From positions 1 through 7,642 of the forward strand of contig JALOQO010000024.1 in the NCBI GenBank assembly GCA_025453305.1: 7,642 nt of DNA. Reading direction: 5' to 3'. Source of the DNA: Patescibacteria group bacterium. GTDB taxonomy: Bacteria > Patescibacteriota > Saccharimonadia > Saccharimonadales > CAIOMD01. Positions 1-4,565 of this stretch are shown piece after piece (the stretch's first letter is position 1; each line of letters starts with the position of its first letter). The notes beneath the pieces were generated by a model. That model did no database searches. It worked only from the letters and a program-made list of their open reading frames with translations, and had not been told where the DNA came from. Position numbers and translations under genes: made by a program.

Positions 1-25
1 GGTGGTTTCTTTTTGGCGCAAGGAA

Positions 26-194
26 GCGACTAAACTGCTTTAGTCGCGTGGGATTCGAACGGGCGGAGCGATGTCGAACCAATTAGTGAGACCGCGAGCA
101 GGGCCCGAAAGCAAAAAGCAACGCTTTTTGACTTGTGTGTCGAAAATCCCCCTCCGTCAATTAGAGATTCCAGCTTGACTGGGATTTCTAATTG
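26..194 (+). other. Candidate structured non-coding element (five helices)
   Basis: Several inverted repeats lie close together and are mutually compatible. A perfect 9-bp hairpin with a CTGC loop sits at 26-47. An outer stem pairs 50-58 with 140-150 (GGGATT with AATCCC and CGA with TCG, with a 2-nt bulge). It encloses a 5-bp stem (60-64 with 103-107, CGGGC/GCCCG) and an 8-bp hairpin (112-119 with 123-130, loop AAC), giving a three-way junction. A 16-bp hairpin follows (158-173 with 179-194, loop CTTGA). The last hairpin has two G-U wobbles when read on the + strand, which become A-C mismatches on the other strand, so a + strand RNA is favoured. The minus strand carries a tRNA T-arm-like word, GTTCGAATCCC, but no cloverleaf was found. 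It could be an ncRNA, a palindromic repeat family or a decayed tRNA-adjacent element. I do not recognise the family. Confidence 0.35.
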
Positions 195-201
195 GTAGAA
201 T
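175..201 (+). promoter_or_regulatory. Possible sigma70-type promoter upstream of the first operon
   Basis: TTGACT (175-180, five of six matches to the -35 consensus) and TAGAAT (196-201, five of six to the -10) are separated by 15 nt, shorter than the usual 17. The -35 overlaps the loop and 3' arm of the 158-194 hairpin. Transcription from here would give a leader of about 70 nt ahead of the start at 276. It competes with the closer -10-like TATACT at 263-268. Confidence 0.25.
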
Positions 202-210
202 ATTTAAGAA

Positions 211-259
211 CTCGAACCAAAACCAAAGACCCAAGTATCTAACATCCAACATCTATTTC
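211..259. repeat. Short heptanucleotide repeat patch (third copy, inverted)
   Basis: Read in steps of 7, the segment 237-257 is ATCTAAC, ATCCAAC, ATCTATT, which is the reverse complement of the TAGATGY family in the two large arrays. Positions 238-255 are an exact 18-nt reverse-complement match to 4419-4436. The preceding CAAAACC/AAAGACC stretch (211-236) is only loosely heptameric. The patch ends just upstream of the first gene. Confidence 0.55.
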
Positions 260-262
260 AGG

Positions 263-268
263 TATACT
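263..268 (+). promoter_or_regulatory. -10 element suggesting a leaderless start at 276
   Basis: TATACT (five of six matches to TATAAT) ends 7 nt before the ATG at 276, so transcription would begin at or next to the A of the start codon. No convincing -35 lies 16-18 nt upstream. No proper Shine-Dalgarno sits at normal spacing; the AGGT at 272-275 touches the ATG. The same geometry is seen at 3476-3490, which supports leaderless initiation here. The site is short and could occur by chance. Confidence 0.3.
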
Positions 269-275
269 AACAGGT

Positions 276-929
276 ATGGAAAAAGAGTTTTGCAATAATT
301 GTGGTAAAGAGGTGTTAACCACCGATAATTACTGTAAAATTTGTGGTAATTTTGTAGATGGCACAGCAGGAAAAGACCAGCCTAGTAAGATGGCAACATC
401 TGCAACGGTTACGGTTAAACCTAAACAAGCAATGCGAGGTCCGGCAGAATTTATACCTAAACGGCACCTAGGCGCCGATGCGATTATATTCTTTTTTGTT
501 CAGCTGTGGGGCAAGAGTTTTGTTTTGTTTATACTTGCTATGGTTGGGGCCGCATTGCAACCTTGGCCTTTTGCATTTTTTTTGGCCTTATATTTTGTAG
601 CGGTATTAATAATTGCTTTGTTGATACATAGCAATTTTACATTTGAAATAAGTGATGACGGGCTTTTGATCGAACAAGGTATATTGCACAGGTACCATGT
701 ATCGGTTCCTTACGAACAGATTCAAAATGTTAATGTTGAACGAACTTTACTAGATAGATTTTTGGGTTTTTCAAAAATTAGTATAGAAACAGCCGGAGCG
801 GCCGCTGTGGCCAACGGCACAATAAAATCACCCAAGGCAGAAGCTTTTATACCAGGCCTGCATCACGAAGAGGCAAATAGAATACATAATTTATTAATAG
901 ACGGAGCAGACGGCGTTCCTGGCGATTAA
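276..929 (+). CDS. Zinc-ribbon and bacterial PH-domain (DUF304/YdbT-like) membrane protein
   Basis: A 217-residue membrane protein of unknown specific role. The N-terminus is a short zinc ribbon with paired cysteines at C6/C9 and C20/C23, followed by a polar linker of about 35 residues. Two hydrophobic segments at about 68-90 and 98-118 should form a helical hairpin in the membrane. The C-terminal part (about 121-207) has the pattern of the bacterial PH-like domain bPH2, with 'DDGLLIEQGILHRYHVSVPYEQI' split around residues 128-149 and a following 'LLDRFLGFSKISIETAG' strand pair. Family knowledge places such domains on the cytoplasmic face of the membrane; their ligand is usually unknown. It is first in a tight operon, 10 bp before the HIT gene. 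The ATG at 276 starts just before the zinc ribbon and lacks a spaced Shine-Dalgarno. The domain call is fairly firm, the function is not. Confidence 0.85.
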   Translation: MEKEFCNNCGKEVLTTDNYCKICGNFVDGTAGKDQPSKMATSATVTVKPKQAMRGPAEFIPKRHLGADAIIFFFVQLWGKSFVLFILAMVGAALQPWPFAFFLALYFVAVLIIALLIHSNFTFEISDDGLLIEQGILHRYHVSVPYEQIQNVNVERTLLDRFLGFSKISIETAGAAAVANGTIKSPKAEAFIPGLHHEEANRIHNLLIDGADGVPGD

Positions 930-939
930 GGGGGTTATT

Positions 940-1341
940 ATGCAACAACCAAGTATCTTTACAAAAATAATAAATGGCGATATTCCTTGCTATAAAATTT
1001 ACGAAGACGACAAAACTATAGCCTTTTTGGATATCCACCCCATCCAGCCTGGTCAAGTACTCGTAGTGCCCAAAGTTCAGATAGCCGATTTTTACGATTT
1101 GCCAGACAAAGATTACCAAGAATTTTTTAAAACCGTACAGTTAATCGCTAAACATCTTAAACAGCACTTTCCAAATAAAAAAAGAATCGGTTTAATGCTT
1201 GAGGGGCTTGATGTTGATCATGTACACGCTAAGATATTCCCTATTGATACGGGCGAACAATATAGGAGCGAGCCTGATATGAACACCGAGCCAAATCATA
1301 CAGAACTTGCCAAAATGGCTAAAAAGTTAAGCCTGCTATAA
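940..1341 (+). CDS. HIT-family protein with a variant HxHxK active-site motif
   Basis: A 133-residue protein of the histidine triad superfamily, nucleotide hydrolases and transferases that act through a covalent nucleotidyl-histidine. The N-terminal fold signature is clear (FTKIINGDIPCYKIYED at 7-23, then FLDIHPIQPGQVLVVPK at 29-45). The catalytic loop reads H94-V-H96-A-K98-I-F, while the canonical triad is H-x-H-x-H followed by two hydrophobic residues. The middle histidine, the nucleophile in characterised HIT proteins, is kept; the third is lysine. Length is normal for the Hint/PKCI branch. The start at 940 has a strong Shine-Dalgarno (AAGGGGG at 928-934) overlapping the stop of the upstream gene, so the two are very likely co-transcribed, with rlmH 13 bp downstream. 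Substrate cannot be predicted; a dinucleoside polyphosphate or adenosine phosphoramidate hydrolase would fit the family. Confidence 0.9.
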   Translation: MQQPSIFTKIINGDIPCYKIYEDDKTIAFLDIHPIQPGQVLVVPKVQIADFYDLPDKDYQEFFKTVQLIAKHLKQHFPNKKRIGLMLEGLDVDHVHAKIFPIDTGEQYRSEPDMNTEPNHTELAKMAKKLSLL

Positions 1342-1354
1342 GTCGCGTAAAATA

Positions 1355-1816
1355 ATGAAAATACAAATTATAACCGTAGGTAAAAGAAACAATCCCAACC
1401 TAGACGGTCTAATATCAGATTATAACAAGCGAATATCAAGCACTGTGGTGGTTAATTGGTTAATAATCCCCTCTAATTCGCAAGCCCAAGACAAAGCCAG
1501 GCTAATAGAGTCAGAAAACATCCTTGCCAAAATCAAACCAAATGACACAGTTTGGTTATGCGATGAACGAGGCGATCAAATTAGCTCTACTTCCCTGTCC
1601 AACAAACTACAAACTTTAAAAAACACCGGTATTAACCGGCTGGTGATAATTATTGGTGGGGCTTATGGGGTAGACGACAAGCTAAAAGACCGCGCAGACT
1701 GGGTTTGGTCTTTTTCTAAAATGGTTTTCCCGCACCAAATTATGAGGCTGTTGGTGATCGAGCAGTTGTACCGCGCTCTTCAAATAGAGCGAGGTAGCGG
1801 TTATCACCATGCTTAA
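1355..1816 (+). CDS. rlmH: 23S rRNA (pseudouridine-1915-N3)-methyltransferase RlmH
   Basis: A 153-residue SPOUT-class methyltransferase that methylates pseudouridine 1915 in helix 69 of 23S rRNA, using S-adenosylmethionine on assembled 70S ribosomes. The length is typical. The trefoil-knot signature is present: LCDERGD (68-74), the glycine-rich SAM loop IIIGGAYG (98-105), then SFSKMVFPHQIMRLLVIEQ (119-137) and YRA, ending with the conserved GSGYHH (147-152), where YHH/YHK is usual for the family. It is the last gene of the rightward operon. There is no Shine-Dalgarno before the ATG and only 13 bp after the HIT stop, so translation probably depends on coupling. Its TAA overlaps the TAA of the convergent amidase gene, leaving no space for an intergenic terminator. 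Confidence 0.95.
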   Translation: MKIQIITVGKRNNPNLDGLISDYNKRISSTVVVNWLIIPSNSQAQDKARLIESENILAKIKPNDTVWLCDERGDQISSTSLSNKLQTLKNTGINRLVIIIGGAYGVDDKLKDRADWVWSFSKMVFPHQIMRLLVIEQLYRALQIERGSGYHHA

Positions 1817-2502
1817 CTTGTAGTTAATTTAGATTTCCAGTTAGAATCAAACAGGTTTCCGGGGCAGCTTGTACCCTTATTGACATCTTTGTGTCCAATT
1901 AGTTTAAAATTATTGTAATTACCCAGGATTTCATTAACAGCAAAGATAGCTTCTGGGTTTGGTTCTTTATTGGATAGGTCGTCGTCGAAACATATGCCTA
2001 TGCTGCGGCGGTTTATATTCCAATCGCCAGAATGCCAACCAATTGCGGTATCGTCTAGCAGTTTTACTGTTGAACCATCGTTTTTAATAAACCAGTGATA
2101 ACCCCAAAACACTTGTCTGCCGTGATAAAAATGCCCCGACCACACCGGAAGGCCGCGGGTAGTTATATCTTTATAGTATTTTCTGCTATATATTCTTAGT
2201 AGCTGTATAGCGTTTAATCTTTGCAGGCGCATACCGGGTAAATTAGATGTGTGATGAATAACAACGGTATCTACTGGTAATCTTTCGTTGTCAAAATCTA
2301 CCCCCTTTTCTGCTAGCCTTATACTGTGATTATTTAGCGCATCTTCTACTATTTGATAGGCTTGGTTTATAATGGCTTTTCTTTTGGTGTAGTCACTTTC
2401 TTTTGATGCAAAATCCTCTAGTTTATTAAATTCCGGCAACAACAACTCATACCAGTTGGGTTGGTTTAGAGCTTTGATCCATTTTTGTTTATCAATTTCC
2501 AT
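1813..2502 (-). CDS. N-acetylmuramoyl-L-alanine amidase (Amidase_2/PGRP fold), no signal peptide
   Basis: A 229-residue protein with a type-2 amidase domain, which cuts the bond between muramic acid and the stem peptide of peptidoglycan. Expected zinc ligands are visible: H83 in VVIHHTSN (80-87), H204 in LIGHKDV (201-207) and C213 in TSCPG (211-215). Core motifs YHWFIKNDGS (135-144), AIGWHSGDWNINRRSIGICF (153-172) and the WHSG loop fit the T7 lysozyme/PGRP family. The first 70 residues are a charged helical extension. No signal peptide, lipobox or membrane segment is seen, so export would need another route, or the enzyme acts inside the cell on recycled muropeptides or during lysis. It starts 6 bp after pyrH ends, with no clear Shine-Dalgarno, which suggests an operon with pyrH. 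Confidence 0.92.
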   Translation of the reverse strand: MEIDKQKWIKALNQPNWYELLLPEFNKLEDFASKESDYTKRKAIINQAYQIVEDALNNHSIRLAEKGVDFDNERLPVDTVVIHHTSNLPGMRLQRLNAIQLLRIYSRKYYKDITTRGLPVWSGHFYHGRQVFWGYHWFIKNDGSTVKLLDDTAIGWHSGDWNINRRSIGICFDDDLSNKEPNPEAIFAVNEILGNYNNFKLIGHKDVNKGTSCPGNLFDSNWKSKLTTS

Positions 2503-2508
2503 AAATAC

Positions 2509-3219
2509 TTAGTTGGTTACAACTGTGCCGTTGGTGGTATCGCCGTTTAATAAAGCTAGTATTTTATCTGGATCGGGCTGGCAAACTCCAATACTAATAT
2601 TTTTATCAGACGCTAACGCCATTGCTGCTCTGTCCATAACATTGATATTTGGATTCGCCAACACTTCTTTGAATGTCAATTTGTTATACTTTGTGGCATG
2701 TGGATTTTTAACAGGATCGTCACTATATATGCCATCTACTTTAGTAGTTTTTACTACCATTGGGCAATGTAGCTCATAGGCTTGCAAGACAACGCTTGTG
2801 TCGGTAGTGAATCCGGGTTTCCCTACCCCACCGGCTATTAATACTACATTACCTGCTGTTAGTTTTGAATCTGCTCTTTTGTAGCTAAATCTTTCTACCA
2901 AAGATTCTACTGGCACATTGCTAAATAAATATACATCTGTAACACCGTCTTGCTTCAAAGTCTCGGCTAAAAATAACCCGTTTTGAATGGTTGCTAACAT
3001 TCCCATTTGGTCGGCTATGACCTGGTTGGTAAAGCCGTTATCGTGTAGTTTTTTGCCCCTTACAATATTGCCACCGCCCATTACGCAAGCCACCTGATAG
3101 CCTTGGTTTCTTAAGGCTTTTAGAATACTTGCAATTCTGGTGGCATATTTGATATCAAAATTATATTCATCGGAGCCCAACTGTTCGCCGGATACTTTTA
3201 AGATTATTCGTTTTTGCAT
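2509..3219 (-). CDS. pyrH: UMP kinase
   Basis: A 236-residue bacterial UMP kinase of the amino acid kinase family, converting UMP and ATP to UDP in the cytoplasm, usually as a hexamer. Motifs in order: ILKVSGEQLG (6-15) with phosphate-binding K8, GGGNIVRG (48-55), DQMGMLATIQNG (70-81), the GGVGKPGFTTDT loop (130-141) that contacts UMP, KTTKVDGIYSDDPVKNP (157-173) in the ATP site, and VMDRAAMALASD (194-205). Length is normal, and the NGTVV-type tail is complete. The start is supported by AGGGGGA at spacing about 5 upstream of the ATG (minus strand). The amidase gene follows directly. The upstream 90 bp is a divergent promoter region shared with the small membrane protein gene. Confidence 0.96.
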   Translation of the reverse strand: MQKRIILKVSGEQLGSDEYNFDIKYATRIASILKALRNQGYQVACVMGGGNIVRGKKLHDNGFTNQVIADQMGMLATIQNGLFLAETLKQDGVTDVYLFSNVPVESLVERFSYKRADSKLTAGNVVLIAGGVGKPGFTTDTSVVLQAYELHCPMVVKTTKVDGIYSDDPVKNPHATKYNKLTFKEVLANPNINVMDRAAMALASDKNISIGVCQPDPDKILALLNGDTTNGTVVTN

Positions 3220-3262
3220 TAATCCCCCTAGTTATTAATAAATTATCTATTATTCATAGCCT

Positions 3263-3275
3263 ATTGTAATACAAT
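3263..3275. promoter_or_regulatory. Palindrome ATTGTA-A-TACAAT with face-to-face -10 hexamers
   Basis: A 13-bp inverted repeat in the pyrH/miniprotein divergent gap contains TACAAT on each strand (3268-3263 on minus, 3270-3275 on plus). TACAAT is also the best -10 of the valS promoter. Start points about 7 nt downstream would give leaders of roughly 28 and 37 nt that retain the Shine-Dalgarno of each gene. No good -35 is visible on either side, so this may instead be an operator. Confidence 0.3.
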
Positions 3276-3309
3276 TAAAGAGTAAAATAATATTTAAAAG
3301 GAGCAAATT

Positions 3310-3417
3310 ATGGGATTTATAGCTGTATCGCTAGTGGTGTTTGCATTTTTTTTAGAGCTAGCCTGGATAAATAAAAAGTTAGATGTAATTATTAAGAATT
3401 TAGAAAAAAAGAAGTAA
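3310..3417 (+). CDS. Small single-pass membrane protein, 35 aa
   Basis: A short reading frame with a textbook ribosome binding site: AAGGAG at 3298-3303, 6 nt before the ATG. The product has an uncharged hydrophobic stretch (residues 2-15, GFIAVSLVVFAFFL) then ELAW and a lysine-rich amphipathic tail (INKKLDVIIKNLEKKK). This predicts one membrane helix with the tail in the cytoplasm by the positive-inside rule. It lies alone between a divergent promoter region and the XRE-HAD gene, ends in TAA and overlaps nothing. I do not recognise a named family; the pattern suits a small membrane-anchored regulator or accessory subunit, but that is a guess. The strong ribosome site and helix-plus-tail composition make chance unlikely. 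Confidence 0.7.
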   Translation: MGFIAVSLVVFAFFLELAWINKKLDVIIKNLEKKK

Positions 3418-3488
3418 ACAACCCTATAAAGGCTACTTTTTAGTAAAAAAGTATATAAAACTAGCCTTATCGTGCTAGAATAGGTTGT
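3418..3488 (+). promoter_or_regulatory. Nested inverted repeats ahead of the XRE-HAD gene
   Basis: Three compatible stems are nested in the 72-bp gap. The outer stem pairs 3418-3427 with 3480-3488 (nine pairs with one bulged C). The middle stem pairs AAGGCTA (3429-3435) with TAGCCTT (3462-3468). The inner stem pairs CTTTTT (3436-3441) with AAAAAG (3446-3451) around AGTA. There is no U-tract after any stem, so a standard terminator is not supported. The outer right arm overlaps the presumed -10 and start point, which would suit an operator for the gene's own helix-turn-helix protein. Confidence 0.4.
3473..3481 (+). promoter_or_regulatory. Extended -10 promoter (TGC-TAGAAT), leaderless start
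   Basis: TAGAAT at 3476-3481 matches five of six -10 bases and is preceded directly by TGC, the extended -10 form that can work without a -35. Transcription would begin at about 3488-3490, on or next to the A of the ATG at 3490. No Shine-Dalgarno precedes this ATG, so a leaderless mRNA is the simplest reading. Confidence 0.45.
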
Positions 3489-3489
3489 A

Positions 3490-4365
3490 ATGTCAGAGGT
3501 GGGAAAATCACAAGAAAAAGAGTTAGCCAATGCTATAGCCGCAGCCCGAAAAGCCGCCGGTTTTACTCAACAACAATTATGCCAGGTAGCTAATTTGTCT
3601 TATAGCACACTCGCTAAAATTGAACGAGGTGCAATTAAAACCCCTAGTGTATTTACCGTTGCTACAATAGCCGCCGCTACCGGTACTACGGTAGAGGCTC
3701 TAACAGGCATAACCACCGTCGCCCCTAAACCGGTTGTTACTAAAGATTACAAGACATCTAAAAATGGTGTAACTTTTGTGTTTTTTGATATAAACGGTGT
3801 GCTGGTTAGATTTTTCCAACGCGCCTTTACCCAGATATCCTTAGATACCGGCATATCACCAGATTCAATAGAAGCTACTTTTTGGCATCATAACGATGCG
3901 CTTTGTAAAGGCCAAATGACTTTGCAAGAATTTAACACGATACTTGCACAACGGATAGGTTTGCCAACAGCTAGCATTAATTGGAAAGATTATTATATAA
4001 ACAGTCTAGACCCCATTAAAGAAATGATAGATTGTGTAGTATGGGCATCGGAGTACTATCATTTTGGCTTATTAAGCAACATTATGCCTGGCTTTATAGA
4101 TAGTATGATTAGCAAAAAAATTCTCCCCAACCTACCGTACGATGTTGTTATTGATTCTTCTAAAATTGGCTACATAAAACCAGAACAAGAGATTTACGAA
4201 ATTGCCACCCAGCAAGCAGGTGTACCGCCAGAACAAATTTTGCTTATAGACGATAGCCGGCCAAACCTAATGGCGGCCGAACATTTGGGCTGGCATGTGT
4301 TATGGTTTGATGGTTATCGCCCAGAAGAAGGCGCCCAACGCGTCAAAGACGCCCTGTCTTTTTAG
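3490..4365 (+). CDS. XRE-family helix-turn-helix fused to a HAD-like hydrolase
   Basis: A 291-residue two-domain protein. Residues about 8-75 are an XRE/Cro-type DNA-binding domain (ARKAAGFTQQQLCQVANLS, then STLAKIERG, and a stabilising TVATIAAATGTTVEALTG helix region). After a short linker (about 76-92) comes a HAD-fold domain. Motif I is FFDINGVLV with D100; motif II is LLSN with S196; motif III is K230 in GYIKPEQEIY; motif IV is LLIDDSRPN with D254/D255. The acid/base position two residues after D100 is N102, not Asp, a change seen in HAD branches with altered or weak phosphatase activity. The size of the insert after motif I suggests a C1 helical cap. Plausibly a metabolite-responsive regulator, or a phosphatase that controls itself; the ligand is unknown. 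The TAG stop is the first unit of the heptad array. Confidence 0.9.
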   Translation: MSEVGKSQEKELANAIAAARKAAGFTQQQLCQVANLSYSTLAKIERGAIKTPSVFTVATIAAATGTTVEALTGITTVAPKPVVTKDYKTSKNGVTFVFFDINGVLVRFFQRAFTQISLDTGISPDSIEATFWHHNDALCKGQMTLQEFNTILAQRIGLPTASINWKDYYINSLDPIKEMIDCVVWASEYYHFGLLSNIMPGFIDSMISKKILPNLPYDVVIDSSKIGYIKPEQEIYEIATQQAGVPPEQILLIDDSRPNLMAAEHLGWHVLWFDGYRPEEGAQRVKDALSF

Positions 4366-4565
4366 ATATTAGATGCTGGACATTAGATGCTAGATGCTAG
4401 ATGCTAGATGTTAGATTATAGATGTTGGATGTTAGACATTAGGCAATAAGTTATGGTTACGAACTACGAAATACTAACTACTAAATACGAAATACGAACT
4501 ACGATATACGAAACTGTTCACTGTTCACTGTCCACTGTCGACTGCACCCTGCACCCTACCCCCTA
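4363..4565. repeat. Heptanucleotide array 1, 29 units, stop codon to stop codon
   Basis: Cut into 7-mers from 4363, the whole interval stays in register for 29 steps (203 bp). Successive families are TAGATGY-like (4363-4439), transitional units (4440-4460), GAAMTAC-like (4461-4509), GAAACTG then TTCACTG-like (4510-4544), and CACCCTG/CCCCCTA (4545-4565). Units differ by one or two bases, and families change without losing phase. The first three bases are the TAG stop of the XRE-HAD gene and the last three are the complement of the TAG stop of valS. There are stops in all frames, no spacers of CRISPR type and no clear hairpin. Known heptamer repeats in cyanobacteria (STRR) are organised similarly but use other units. 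Its role is unknown; it lies between two convergent gene ends. Confidence 0.85.

Noticed and set aside
112..130. Intrinsic terminator (8-bp hairpin with an internal run of T)
   Set aside because: The T residues belong to the stem itself and are followed by GAC, with no free U-tract. The stem is A/T-rich and weak.
1..150. tRNA gene suggested by T-arm-like words (GTTCGAATCCC on the minus strand)
   Set aside because: No acceptor, D and anticodon arms could be fitted on either strand, and no CCA end is placed correctly. The words fit an alternative multi-stem fold instead.
47..170. Open frame of about 40 codons on the minus strand
   Set aside because: It has no start with a ribosome site, runs through all the inverted repeats and has a composition typical of translated RNA-like sequence. 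It is not supported as a gene.
847..1119. Antisense 90-codon frame on the minus strand
   Set aside because: It lies across the zinc ribbon-PH and HIT genes, shows no family motif and no ribosome site, and is a shadow of the real genes.
2513..2779. Antisense 88-codon frame on the plus strand within pyrH
   Set aside because: No ribosome site or motif; the pyrH frame on the opposite strand is certain.
3294..3530. Antisense 78-codon frame on the minus strand
   Set aside because: It overlaps the miniprotein and the start of the XRE-HAD gene. It is low in complexity and rich in Ser, Phe and Leu, and is weaker than the + strand frame with its AAGGAG site.
4363..4565. CRISPR array or coding tandem repeat
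   Set aside because: The units are 7 nt without unique spacers, and TAG/TAA stops recur in every frame.
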